This document shows, piece by piece, positions 21,896-32,459 of a DNA stretch of 64,000 nt; within the stretch, counting starts at the first letter, position 1; the number at the start of each line of letters is the position of its first letter. The notes beneath the pieces are model-generated. The model searched no databases. It was not told where the DNA came from and was given only the letters and a program-made list of their open reading frames with translations. The stretch is from Sorex araneus. Lineage: Eukaryota > Chordata > Mammalia > Eulipotyphla > Soricidae. The stretch is taken from assembly GCF_027595985.1 (NCBI RefSeq), contig NC_073306.1, forward strand, positions 196,057,500 through 196,121,499, in the 5' to 3' direction. The translations under genes were made by a program, and so were the position numbers.

Positions 21896-22497
21896 TTGAA
21901 TATACGCAATATCTATAATTTCCCTTGGCAGTACTTCAATGTAGGTTTATCTTTATTTTAACTTTTGTGCTGTTTTCTTAGAATTCAACTATAGTTCTGT
22001 AACAGCAAATTTTATCTCTGGAGATAGCACTCAGTTGCAAGGGAAAAGACAAGTTTAATGGTTTACCACTTCAGCTGAGATAATATGTACTTTGAAAAAA
22101 GCATGAGAAACACATTGCCTTATCACATTGGTACTATAGAAGGAAGGAAAAGTTTTGTTATATTTGATTCTGACTGTTTTGTTTTGAGCACTCGAATAAT
22201 TGAGGAGAAAGTGCTAAACAGTGGATTAAAGCTTTTATGTGGGTTAGGTTGCTGACGAGATTTGCAAATTACGAAAAGAATTAAGAAAATTTGAAACTGC
22301 TTTGAGATTTTATTTACAGGTTTATTGCACTTTGCTTTATTGCAGATGCCTCATTGGCAGGTACTGCGTTGCTTTTTCCCCTACAAACTGAAGTTTTCTA
22401 CCAATCCTGCCATGAGCACATTGGCACTATTTGTCAACCAGTGTTCACTTCCAGTCTCAGTATTAATATTTTGTTAGTTTTTCAATGCTTCAGATTT

Positions 22498-22498
<1 letters not shown>

Positions 22499-22534
<36 letters not shown>
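22499..22534 (+). repeat. (ATT)n microsatellite
   Basis: About 12 near-perfect ATT units in the AT-rich part of the Tigger element. Confidence 0.95.
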
Positions 22535-22644
22535 GTTTATATAATCTGTCATCAGTGATCATTGATGCTACTACTATAATTGAGGCATGCCAAGAGCCAC
22601 GTCCATAAAAGAGAGCAAATTTAATAAATAAAAGTTGTGTATAT

Positions 22645-22823
22645 ATTTGTTTTTGCTGTTTTTTGGCGGGGGGTCACATATGGCAACACTCAGGGGCTAC
22701 TCCTGGCTCTGCACTCAGGAACCACTCCTGGCAGTGATTGGGGACCTTATAGGATGCTGGGAATCCAACCCAGGTTGGCCACATGCAAGGCAAGCCTTAC
22801 CCACAGTACTATCTTCTGGCCCC
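22645..22823 (-). repeat. Shrew-type SINE inserted in the Tigger element
   Basis: 'ggggggtcacatatggcaac' to 'agtactatcttctggcccc'. Flanked by AGTTGTGTATAT (22633-22644) and AGTTGTCTATAT (22824-22835), a 12-bp target duplication with one difference. It splits a continuous Tigger sequence. Confidence 0.92.
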
Positions 22824-22919
22824 AGTTGTCTATATCCTGTAACTGTTCTGAGTATTGCTTTGTTTCTTCCTCTTCTCAATCATTTCTGTTTTCTGAGATA
22901 CATAATTTTGAAAATAGGC

Positions 22920-23830
22920 CAAATAATAACCTTACAATGGCCTCACAGGTTAAGTGAAAAAAAGAGTGGTCTCTTACTTTTTAATAAAAAGCTTGCATGA
23001 TTAAATTTAATAAGAAAGGCATGGCAAAGCTTACATGGATAAAACCAGACCACTTGTGCCAAATGAAAAAGGAATTTAAGAAAATGGAAAGTAATATTCC
23101 AGTAAGTACACCCATGATAAGGTGAAACAGATTTATTGCTGATACATTGACTACTTTAGTGGTCTAGAGAGTTCTAATTAGCCACACCTTCCCCTTAAAC
23201 GGAAGCCTAATCTATAGTAAATTTTTTGAAGGCTGAGTGGTGTGTGGAGGTTTTAAAAGAAAAGTTGGAAGGTAGCAGAGGTTGGCTTATGAGGTATAAG
23301 GAAGGAAGCCAGTTCTCTAGAACATAAAAGTGCCAAGATGAAATAACAATAGCTAATGTAGAAGCTTCAAGCAAGTTATTCAGATATTGCTAAGATTATT
23401 GATGAAAGTGGCTATACTTATATAGCATATTCTGAGTGTAGCTGAATCAAACTCCTATTGGAGGAAGGAGGTATTTTTGAGGTCCACAGTGTTTCCCAAC
23501 TTGGGGGTATGGTGGACAACCAGTGGAGGGAGGTAAAAGTCTTCGGTGCTATCAGAGTATTTTTTGTTTTTTCATAAAAAGGATAAATTCATTTCCTGGT
23601 GGTGGGAGAACTGAGTATATTTTTTTCATTAAATAGGAATAGTAGAACATTTGGGCACCTATGACTAGGGCTTTCATAGCTAGAGAGGCAAAGTCTATGT
23701 CCTACATCAAATCTTCAAAGAGGTTTTATTACCTAAAGGAATGCAACTGGAATTTTAAAGTGGAAGCTAATGCTCTAAACATTAAAGCTAATGTTAACAT
23801 TAAAGCTAATGTTCTAAAAATATTGCAATT
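22920..23830 (+). pseudogene. Tigger1-type transposase relic
   Basis: The part of the element that encodes the pogo-type transposase (an N-terminal CENP-B-like DNA-binding region followed by a DDE domain in intact copies). Here it starts at 'acaatggcctcacagg' (22935) and runs to about 23830, covering roughly the N-terminal half. No open frame longer than a few dozen codons remains and many indels are present, so it has been dead for a long time. It ends before the full DDE domain; what follows (23830-24600) is not recognisable. Confidence 0.75.
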
Positions 23831-24605
23831 CTTAATAATCATGCTGCCATAACAAAATTTGATTAATGAATCATAACAACTTATTTAGGTGAGAAAGTAA
23901 GGATATTTAATTATTTAATGTCAAGACAGACTCCAATTAGACTAAATCACTTGATTATTGCCCAGAGCAGGGGTTTTGAGGACTTCTTAATGGATTTTCT
24001 TTTTTCTGGCAATGTAACCTCTGTGGGACAAAGAGGACAAGGGCACAAGAATGGAGTTTTTCAATTAGTAACTTCACAAGCACAAACACCCAGGTACACC
24101 GAGGCAGGAGGGGCTGACCACAACGGAACTTTTCTCAGTCTCCAGAATGGGTCACACAGAGCCTCTGCCAATGACTGTCTTCCTGAATACCCATACTCTG
24201 CTCATGTGCCTAACTTTTCCATCACTATAACAATACATCAAGGTAAGAAGGCATTTTCTAATTCATAGGGTACAGGGAGAGTGAAGCAAAAACTGCAATT
24301 TAACCTTTACATATCACAATGCTCAATCTACTTTGTGTTTCTTAAGTGTATCAAAAAAATATCTGGGTGACAGAAAACAATCTCAATGATCGTTTACTGA
24401 ATATTTAAGCCCACTATTGAGAATATTTGCTCAAAAGAAAAAAAGATTCTCTTCCAAGTATTACTTCTCATCAACAATGCACCAGATCACTTAAGGCTAT
24501 GGTGCAGAAATAAAAGAAATTCATATTGTTTCCTGCCTGCCAATACAATACATATTTTGTAGCTGATGGATCAAGGAGTTGTTTTAACATTCAATACATA
24601 GTAGA
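23831..24605. other. Intergenic stretch, no gene recognised
   Basis: An open frame at 23918-24268 (116 codons) shows no domain, signal peptide or known similarity, and nothing upstream suggests a promoter; I regard it as chance. Confidence 0.5.
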
Positions 24606-24609
24606 TAGA

Positions 24610-24765
24610 AGAGAGTTAATGGATTGGTGTATATGGCTTGCATACATGAGACCTGTGTTCAATCCTCAGCATCAGATAGTCTCCAGAGTATCATCAGCAG
24701 TGACCTGAGCTCCGAGTATAGCCCCTAAGCACTGCTGAGGATGGCCCCCGCAAAACAAAACCGAA
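24610..24765 (+). repeat. Old shrew-type SINE, A-tail type
   Basis: 'ggcttgcatacatgagacctgtgttcaatcctcagcatc' (head and B box) to 'agcactgctgaggatggcccccgcaaaacaaaacc'. Confidence 0.75.
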
Positions 24766-25139
24766 AAAAGGAAGAATAGCAAACTCACATGAAAACATTC
24801 AGGGAGACATTTGCTCTTCTAGATGTCATTATAAATACATTTGCTAGTCATAAAGAAGGCAAAATATGATCATTGACAAGAGTTTAGAAAAAGTTATTTT
24901 TCATCCTCCAACTTTGTATTAAGTTCTACTGAGAGTCAAATGCTATAAAACATTATTGCATGCTACAAAGACACTTGGTATGTATGAAATGCAGAATCAA
25001 TTGGAATGGAAAAATTTCATGGTTTTATTTTAAAAATTGCCAGTTACATCAGTTTTCAAGAAGTCAGTGAAGGCTCAGACGGTCAGTATTAGTTTTCCAG
25101 GATAATGCTGCTCGACTCAAGCACCCACTTCTGCTGTTA

Positions 25140-25475
25140 CTGCCCTTCTTTTTCTAGACTTGTCCAGTTGGGTGAAATTATTTATGAATGATACTCTTTT
25201 TTCTTTGAATCCCTGCTGTGAAGACCTTCCTAACTACCACAACCCTATGTAAGTTTCATCTTCATTTGATTGCTAAGGAAAGTTACATTCTGAATAAATT
25301 GTTTCAGCACAAGATTATGCTTTATCTTACAGTTTTGTTTAGTAAACTTGATAATGTTTTGGCTCATCTAAAACAGTCTCTTGAAAATAGGTGGAATTAT
25401 TTCTCACTGTACATGCCTTTCAAAGCTGGCAACGTGCTCAGGAAGAAGTACTCAACAAATGCTTGTCAAATAACT
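25140..25475 (+). repeat. L2 LINE 3' region, old
   Basis: 'ctgtgaagaccttcctaactaccacaaccctatgtaa' fits the L2 'ccttccctgaccacc' segment, and 'ggcaacgtgctcaggaagaagtactcaacaaatgcttgtcaaataac' fits the L2 3' terminus ('gcacatagtaggtgctcaataaatgtttgttgaa' type). An open frame of 128 codons at 25218-25604 overlaps it and is not credible. Confidence 0.6.
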
Positions 25476-26040
25476 TACCGTTTAATTATACTGCTTCAAG
25501 AATTCTGGATGTCTTATATTGGTATTTTCTTTCCCGGAATATTGGGGAAATTAAAAAGTTACTTTCTCAGCTTCCATATTCCCATGTATCACCATGGAAT
25601 ATGAAAGTATTTTTTGTTTTGCATAGATATAAATATGTATATTCTCTGTTAATAGCCTTTATAAATAATTTTAGTTGATTACCATTGAGTTTGACTAATG
25701 TAGAAATGTTCTAGTTTCCTTAGAAGCAATTTGAGATAATTGTCAGACTAAGCTTAAAAAAATATGCACTAGATTTGAAGGTGGCAGTGTTAATGTATTG
25801 GCTGCACTCTTGTGCTTCCCTTGGGCTGGGAACATGTTGAACGTTTTAAAACATTTCAGCTTTCTAACTTGTAAGCAAATAAAAAATGTTCAGTTCCCAA
25901 GGGACACATTTTAGATGTGAAGTTTCACGAACTTCGTTCTGTTTTTTCCTCAGGCCCAACAACATTTAAGTGACTAGTGTGATACAATCTATAATGTGGT
26001 GGAATTACCAGATAAGGAGATTCAGAGTGATTGTTTGCCT

Positions 26041-26043
<3 letters not shown>

Positions 26044-26088
<45 letters not shown>
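26044..26088 (+). repeat. (CA)n microsatellite
   Basis: About 22 uninterrupted CA repeats, likely polymorphic. Confidence 0.97.
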
Positions 26089-26091
<3 letters not shown>

Positions 26092-26372
26092 CAACATTGT
26101 TCCTCTTTTTGAAAGTAAATAATAAACCTTGGTTTCTGGGGGCTTAAATGCTTAAACTAATAAAATATTATAAACATTTATAAATAATCCTTGTTGGGAA
26201 TAATAATCAAAATCAAGTGTTTCAATCACACATGACTGGAATAGTCCGTATTTATAGAAAAGTAGCTAGATTACTTCTCACTTTATTTGTCGCTGGAAGA
26301 TTTCATGGAAGAAGTGATTAGATATGGGAAACTGGTTAATATATTTGTGTGTGTAGACCAAAGGGAGATTTC

Positions 26373-26538
26373 AGGGCTGGAGCAATAGCATGACGGGTAG
26401 GGCCTTTGCTTTGCATACCTGGGTTCAATTCCCAGCATCCCATATGGTCCCCTGAGCACCACCAAGAGTAATTCCTGAGTGCATAAGCCAGGAGTAACCC
26501 TTGTGCACTGCTGAGTGTGGCTCAAAAAAGAAAAAAGA
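26373..26538 (+). repeat. Shrew-type SINE, A-tail type, full length
   Basis: 'agggctggagcaatagcatgacgggtagg' to 'gtgtggctcaaaaaag'. Flanking copies AGGGAGATTTC (26362-26372) and AGGGAAATTTC (26539-26549) are the target duplication with one difference. Confidence 0.93.
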
Positions 26539-26605
26539 AGGGAAATTTCCAAAATTAAACTGCAGCAGCAAAGGCATGACTGGCTGAAATTGTTATTTGT
26601 TGAGC

Positions 26606-26655
26606 CTTGTATGTATATGTATATATATATATACATATATATGTATATATATTGT
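26606..26655 (+). repeat. AT-rich microsatellite
   Basis: Alternating TATA/TATG repeats, near-palindromic; apparent Tyr-Ile repeat frames on the minus strand are artefacts. Confidence 0.9.
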
Positions 26656-27192
26656 CTAGATGAGTTGCTTTCTACTTTATACCTCATCTAATGTGTGCTA
26701 CTCCCAGTATATCAGTGCTGTAGAGTTTGAGACCTCACGAGGCCACTTCAGGAGTTCTAAAATTTTAAATGGGGTAATAGAATTGGAGCTAAATTTTTAA
26801 CTGGATAGTGACTTTGGGGTCCAGAGGCATCTCTGTAGCTTGTCTTTCTCTTCCGAGATTTATTTCTGAATCTCTAGATCATGGCTGTTACTGAGTTTAT
26901 ATGGCACTAGGAAAAAAAAACTATATATTAGCACACAAGACTCAACCTGTAACAACATGTTAGTCATATCTTATACAAGGGCTTCATGACTCCAGGTTGT
27001 ATAACAATCTTCACACACTTTCCTCTAAGGAAAATTTTTGGGATAATTTTTAGTGGATGATGACGAGCAATACAAAATAAATTACTTAGGGATGTTTTTG
27101 GAGCAGGCTTGGGTGGTGGTGGAAAAATTTGAAATAATGGTGGTGGTATTGGTGTTGAAATGTTGAATGTAATAAATTATTGTGAACAACTT

Positions 27193-27440
27193 TGCACTGT
27201 AGCACTGTCGTCCCATTGTTCGTCGATTTGCTTGAGCGGGCGGGCAGGTTGTAGTTGCAAGCACAGTTGTTAAGGTAAACTGGGAAAGCTTTAGTAGATT
27301 TTTAAAAAGTCCATTTTAAGACTTGTTGTTACTGTTTTTGGCATATCAAATACGCCATGAGTAGCTTGCCAGGTTCTGCCGTGCGGGCGGGATACTCTTG
27401 GTAGCTTGCGGGGCTCTCCAAGAGGGGAAAAATGATAACC
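27193..27440 (-). repeat. Shrew-type SINE, CAGTG-tail type, with foreign internal segment
   Basis: Tail 'gcactgtagcactgtcgtcccattg' and body 'gacttgttgttactgtttttggcatatc ... gctctccaagagggg' are normal, but the part after 'gagcgggc' (about 27243-27315) is replaced by sequence not found in other copies. The tRNA-like head is missing. Confidence 0.85.
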
Positions 27441-27589
27441 CTGGAGCAAAATTAACCAAATTTTCCTTTGCCTCAAAGCTGTAAATGACTTGGTAAGGCA
27501 TTTTACTGATTTTGTCTTTAGAGAAACTTTTATATATTGCTCATAGTAGAATTTTTTGTTTTACTTCTGCTAAAAGATCAACAGAACAG

Positions 27590-27760
27590 GGCCAGGTAGT
27601 ACAGTGGGTAAGCGGCTTACCTTACATCTGACACACCTCCATTTCATCTTAGACACCCCCATATGGTCTCTGGAACCCACCAAGAGTGATTCCTAAGTTC
27701 AGAGCCTGGAGTAAAGCTTGAACACAGCTGAGTGGGCCCCCAAACATAACAATAATAACA
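27590..27760 (+). repeat. Shrew-type SINE, A-tail type
   Basis: 'gggccaggtagtacagtgggtaagcgg' to 'agctgagtgggcccccaaacataac'; the B box is changed. Diverged. Confidence 0.8.
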
Positions 27761-28154
27761 AAAAAACAGAACAAGAGTTTTGAGTGTTTGTTGTTATTGT
27801 TCCCTTTGGCGGATCAATTTAGGCACTCACCAGTGTCTCATAGTTGATTTTACATCCTGAGTTTGGCTAAATTAATTTATTGGTGCAATTGTCAGTTTTT
27901 AAAAGTTATTATTTTGGTTCAGGGAATTAAAGAATAGGTCTATTGAACTCTTCACTGGTCAGTCTGCATATGAAAACTTACCTCCCATGACGGTTGCACT
28001 TTAAAAGGGATTAGCAAATTTAACTTTGTCTCATAATTCCAGGATTAAGGTATTTGCTTTTGTAGAAATGCAAAGTATTTGTAATGGATGAAGCAGGTCT
28101 AATATCTCTTACTCCAGATGATAGGAACAGAATATAGATGTATGTTTTTCAGAA

Positions 28155-28397
28155 GGGCTGGAGCGATAGCCTAGCGGCTAGGGTGTTTGCTTTGCACATA
28201 GCCAACCTGGGTTCGATTCCTCCATCCTTCTTGGAGAGCCCGGCAAGCTACCGAGAGTATCTCGACCTCAGGGCAAAGCCTGGCAAGCTACTCGTGGCAT
28301 ATTTGATATGCCAAAAACAGTAACAATTCTACAATAGAGATGTTACTGATGCCCACTGGAGCAAATCGATGAGCAATGGGATGACAGTGATACAGTG
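28155..28397 (+). repeat. Full-length shrew-type SINE, CAGTG-tail type, with target duplication
   Basis: The reference copy for this type in the window. It has head 'gggctggagcgatagcctagc', B box GGGTTCGATTCC, a hairpin arm 'ggagagcccggcaagctacc', palindrome TGGCATATTTGATATGCCA, and end 'gggatgacagtgatacagtg' with no A-tail. Perfect 13-bp duplication ATGTTTTTCAGAA at 28142-28154 and 28398-28410. Confidence 0.97.
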
Positions 28398-28559
28398 ATG
28401 TTTTTCAGAAATAATTTCTAAGTAAGGAATTTTCTCATTATAAGAATCGTATTAAAATGCTGTTATCAGTGTGGAGAAATTAGCAAGTATTTCGTCCCTG
28501 TAAGCTTTAAGGCAGAGTTATAAATTCATATAATGTTATATCATCAAATTATTCCTTGT

Positions 28560-28672
28560 TATAACAGAAATAATAATAATAGAAATAATAGATAATAATA
28601 ATAGAACAATAGTAATAATAGAATAAAAATAATAATAGAATAATAATAATAGAAATAATAGAAACTTATCAG
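28560..28672 (+). repeat. AAT/ATAGAA-rich simple repeat
   Basis: Irregular array of AATAATAATAG units. Confidence 0.9.
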
Positions 28673-28679
28673 TAAGCTT

Positions 28680-29485
28680 AAAATAGATATGTCTGTTTTA
28701 TTGGTATATATTAAATAAATACAAGTTTACTTTGGATGTGAAGATCAGTCTCTTAGAGGTTCATTCCTGAAATTAATATGAATTTGTATATGCGAAACAA
28801 ATTGGTAACAAGGATCTATGTGCAAATTAACGTTTGAATAAGAAAATAAATGTTCATAATTTTTTAGTAGTAAAACATTATGATAAGTTTTACTCATTTT
28901 CAGGATATATAGTAAAAATTAGTTTGCTGATTGTACAATTCATTTATTTTACCATTAAATTCCAAATAAATATTCAAATGATCCACTAAAATTTACATAT
29001 TCATTTGTATAGTAATCTAGTTCTGAAAATGGAAAAACTAATTGCGTGTATAAAAATAAAGCATAAAAGGAAGCTACACTCATGTGACAATTTCTGTATG
29101 ATATCACTATGACAACAGAGTATTGGGTTTGTCACAGTCTCACTTTAGCATGTGTTTAGTTCCTAAAAGGCAGATGTTTATTCTTCATGGCAGATGAGGA
29201 GCATATAATGATTCCTAAGCTACTGCATTGTTTATTCATCTTCCTTTATTTCTGGTATAGCAGTGCAAGTTATGATTTAGTGGTATCTTAGTGTTTTCAC
29301 CTGAAATATACAAGTAGCCTGTTCCTTGGCACCATCACAGGATCAATTTTATATTTATGGCTGATGATTTTACTTATGTACTAGTAAGATGAACATAAAA
29401 ATAAATTAGAAAATCTCTTCATTCTTGGCCAATTTCTGGAGTGAATTTGTACTCCTTAGTAAATAACTCAGAGGAGGTGATGTTG
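28680..29485. other. Intergenic stretch, nothing recognised
   Basis: AT-rich unique-looking sequence with no gene or named repeat. Confidence 0.5.
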
Positions 29486-29488
29486 TCG

Positions 29489-30130
29489 GTTTTTTTTTTT
29501 TATCAAAAACTTAACAGATGTAGAGGGAAAGGTCATGTGAAAACTCTTCTCTTAGAAAACATTGCCTTCTTTATTGACATTTAAACATTTAAACACCACC
29601 AGTTCAGTGGTGGCCTCCTTGGTAACCAGATCTTATTGGAATCTCTTCCCCACCCCACTCCACCCCATTTTTACTCATTTCACACTAAGTACCAACCTAT
29701 TCTAATGGTCTCCACTAAGTGCTAAAAGTGCCATAGTTTTCTGGATATCTTGTGCCCTCCCATATGGTAGTATAATTGAGTCCTCTTGTACTTGTACTTA
29801 CTTAGACTTGGGAAGTCTGCTCCTCTGAAATTTCTCCTGCTCCCATATTCTTCTCAGCTGTAGATGTTAAACTTCCCAGAACCCTGAGCTATAGCTCCAT
29901 TGAGGAGTCTGAATCCTTCATGCCTGCTAAGCACTGATAACTCTACCATATTCTTATATGCCAGGTCTTGGGCTTCCATTCTATCTGATGTCCATTTTCT
30001 GCACTAGTTTAGTCCATGTTTTTTTTAGTTTATTTGTTTTCTTTTGGTATTCCCTCATTGTTCTGAAAAGGTCTAGTTGAGTTTTTAATATTTGGATTTG
30101 CTTCTCAAGTTCTTATTTTCCTCAAACACC
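29489..30130 (-). mobile_element. Candidate minus-strand retro-insertion of unknown type
   Basis: A T-run at 29490-29501 on the plus strand would be a poly(A) tail if read on the minus strand. The sequence to its right is more GC-rich than its surroundings and ends near 'ttctcaagttcttattttcctc', which resembles an L1 ORF1 coiled-coil coding stretch in reverse. No frame is open. It could be an L1 piece or another retrocopy. Confidence 0.35.
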
Positions 30131-30144
30131 TTCAAAGAAATTAT

Positions 30145-30710
30145 AAGAATATACATATATAGTATATGTATATATATGCTTTATAAATGTAGAATACATG
30201 TATAGAATATATGTAGAATATGCATATATAAAAATGTATATATACATATATATGGACTGGAGTGATAGCACAGCGGGTAGGGCATTTGCCTTCACGCAGC
30301 CAACCCGGATTCGATTCTTCCATCCCTCTCAGAGAGCCTGACGAGCTACCGAGAATCCCGCCCACAAGGCAGAGCCTGGCAAGCTACTTGAAATATACAT
30401 ATCAAGTATATTTGATATGCCAAAAACAGTAACAACAAGTCTTACAATGGAGACGCTACTGGTGCCCGCTCAAGCAAATCGATGAACAATGGGACAACAG
30501 TGCTACAGTGCTACAGTGCTACACATATATACATCTCCTATTCTATTAATGCATATATACATGTATATATGTATATTCTTGTATATACTATATATTTTAT
30601 ATGTGCTTATATACACATACATATATGATATTCTTATATATTGTATGCATATATACACATATGTACATATATGTATATTCTTATATATTCACTCTATATT
30701 TGTATATCTT
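30145..30710 (+). repeat. TATA/TATG-rich simple repeat interrupted by a SINE
   Basis: Two blocks (30145-30250 and 30525-30710) of imperfect ATATATGTATAT units are the two halves of one array split by the SINE at 30252-30524. Confidence 0.85.
30252..30524 (+). repeat. Full-length shrew-type SINE, CAGTG-tail type, long tail
   Basis: Head 'ggactggagtgatagcacagc', body with 'agcctggcaagctacttg' and 'tttgatatgccaaaaacag', then a tail with three 'acagtgct' units (30497-30523). 'aaatatacatatcaagtat' at 30391 is a small insertion beside the central palindrome. Confidence 0.93.
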
Positions 30711-30711
30711 T

Positions 30712-31675
30712 TTAAACTTTTTATTTTATAAAATAGTTCACAATATTTGGTTACATTTAATAGTCAAACACCAATCCCACCACCATTACACCTTCTCCCC
30801 ACCATATTTCGGGTATTTCCATCCCGAACCCCAGTGTCCCAAAGCAGAATTGAAATAATATATTTTGTACTGTTTGTTTTGAAAAACTGCTGAAGGTGCT
30901 ACAAAAAAGTATCCTTAGAGGAAAGAGTGTAATGATTGTTGTATTTCACCAAGGGACCATTAAGATCTTCTATAAGAGATCACTAACATGTTGTTAAAGG
31001 TTGAGCTTTTACATATACACATATATATATATATATATATGTATAAATATTTTCCTCGAAGATTGACTGCCTCCTACTTTGAACCCCATCAACTGTGGTG
31101 CGGTACTCCTGGAGTATGGGTAGGGTGTGTGGTATGAAGTGTTGTCCAGAAATAGGTTCACTCGTGGGTGACACTCAGCCCGAGTGTGTGGAGAGCAGCT
31201 GTGAGCATGGCAGCAGTTGAGTTCTGGAGGTTTTCAGCTGCTGGGGCTAGGTCCCTTGGGGCAGGGAGGGCTCTCACCCATCTCCCTCTGTGGCACCCAG
31301 AGTAAAACAGCCTGGCGTGGTATCCAGTGGCATGGTTATGGTGAGCGCCATGTTATGCTCCCTTCTGGGAGAGAAGGACATGTGAGCTGGATGGTGGCCG
31401 ATGATGAGATTATCTGGTGCCAGCCAGAGGTGGCTTATGGGTCTGACTGCTGAGTTGCAGGAGACAAGAAAGGGGGGAGAAGTGGGGAAGGGGGGGGACA
31501 TATGGGCTAGGATCTCTGTTCCATATCCCATTGAATCCAGAGTTCTCAGTCACAAAGTCCTTCATACCTCTTCTACCTTCTACCTTGGGGGATTCACTCA
31601 TGGGTGAGGCTCAGTCAGAGTGTGTGGAGAGCAGCTGTGAGTATAGCCATTGGTTTTATTTTCCATTTTAGCAAT
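30712..31675 (-). mobile_element. L1-like 3' element (family with 'gttcacaatatttg' end), minus strand
   Basis: Same element as at 59.4-59.95 and 59.96-60.6 kb. Its minus-strand 3' end is the A-rich reverse complement of 'ttttattttataaaatagttcacaatattt'. Inner blocks shared by all copies are 'caccaatcccaccaccattacacc', 'gaccattaagatcttctataagaga' and 'ggtgcggtactcctggagtatggg'. It contains a TA microsatellite (31015-31042) and, near its far end, two copies of a 60-bp unit 436 bp apart (31157 and 31593). No ORF2 sequence is attached. L1 membership is inferred from tail style only. Confidence 0.7.
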
Positions 31676-31749
31676 TTTTCTTGGGTAGTGTGGCTCACAG
31701 TTTGTGCTCAGGAGATCCAAAACACCTGATGATAATTTTAAGTCAAATG

Positions 31750-32258
31750 TGTTTTTTTTTAATTTTTTTATTTAATTTTTTTTGAGAGTACAGTTACAGA
31801 TTTATACATTTCTATGCTCATGTTTCCCTCATACAAAGTTCGAGAGCCCATCCCTTCACCAGTGCCCATTCTCCACCACAAATAAACCCAGCATCCCTCC
31901 TACCCTCCCCAATCCCATCTCCCCCCACCCCACCCTGCCACTGTGGCAGGGTATTCCCTTTTGTTCTCTCTCTCTAATAAGGTGTTGTGGTTTGCAATAA
32001 AGGTGTTGAGTGGCCATTGTGTTCAGTCTCTAGTCTACATTCAGCACTCATCACCCTTCCCCCGCATGGCCTCCAACCACATTTTACTTGGTGTTCCCTT
32101 CTCTATCTGAGCTGCCCTCTCCCCAGCATGTGAGGCCAGCTTCCAAGCCATGGAGTCAACCTCCTGGTACTTATTTTTACTATTCTTGGGTATTAGTCTC
32201 CTACTCTGTTATTCTATATTCCACAGATGAGTGCAATCTTTCTATGTCTGTCCAGTAG
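31750..32258 (-). mobile_element. L1 3' UTR, minus strand
   Basis: Plus strand starts with a T-rich run and 'gagagtacagttacag', then 'catcccttcaccagtgcccattctcc' and ends 'agatgagtgcaatctttctatgtctgtcc', the reverse complement of the 'ggacagacatagaa...gcactcat' block that begins the 3' UTR in the plus-strand L1s at 44.2 and 53.3 kb. 5' truncated, low divergence. Confidence 0.88.
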
Positions 32259-32289
32259 GTCAAACGTTTAAATGCTAAGGTGAAAAATG

Positions 32290-32450
32290 CAGTGTTGCTT
32301 GAGCACTTCAGTGCCAGAGGCGGCAAGGGACAATCTTCAGTGCCCTCCATAGGGTGATCATCACTCAGGGGATCAGGTGGTGCTGGGTATAGAAATGGGT
32401 ATAGTGTAAGACATACACTTTTAGCTCTCTGCTGCCTCTCTGGCCCCCAA
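32290..32450 (-). repeat. Old shrew-type SINE, A-tail type
   Basis: 'cagtgccctccatagggtgatcatcactcaggggatcagg' to 'ctgctgcctctctggcccccaa'. Strongly diverged. Confidence 0.5.
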
Positions 32451-32459
32451 AATGTGCAG

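Larger units (their letters stand above)
22320..23830 (+). mobile_element. Tigger1-type DNA transposon (Tc1/mariner, pogo group), degraded
   Basis: The order of segments follows the Tigger1 element known from placental mammals. A 5' part reads 'gatgcctcattggcaggtactg', 'ttttctaccaatcctgcc' and 'gatcattgatgctactactataattg'; the transposase region from about 22920 reads 'ccttacaatggcctcacagg', 'agaaaagttggaaggtagcagaggttggc', 'gctaagattattgatgaaagtggc' and 'ggctttcatagctagagagg'. Terminal inverted repeats are not recognisable at either end. The left edge is approximate. An ATT microsatellite (22499-22534) grew inside it and a SINE inserted at 22645-22823. Confidence 0.85.

Noticed and set aside
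23918..24268. Plus-strand open frame of 116 codons
   Set aside because: No recognisable domain and no promoter or splice context.
25218..25604. Plus-strand open frame of 128 codons
   Set aside because: Overlaps an L2 relic, no domain or signal, AT-rich composition expected to give such frames by chance.
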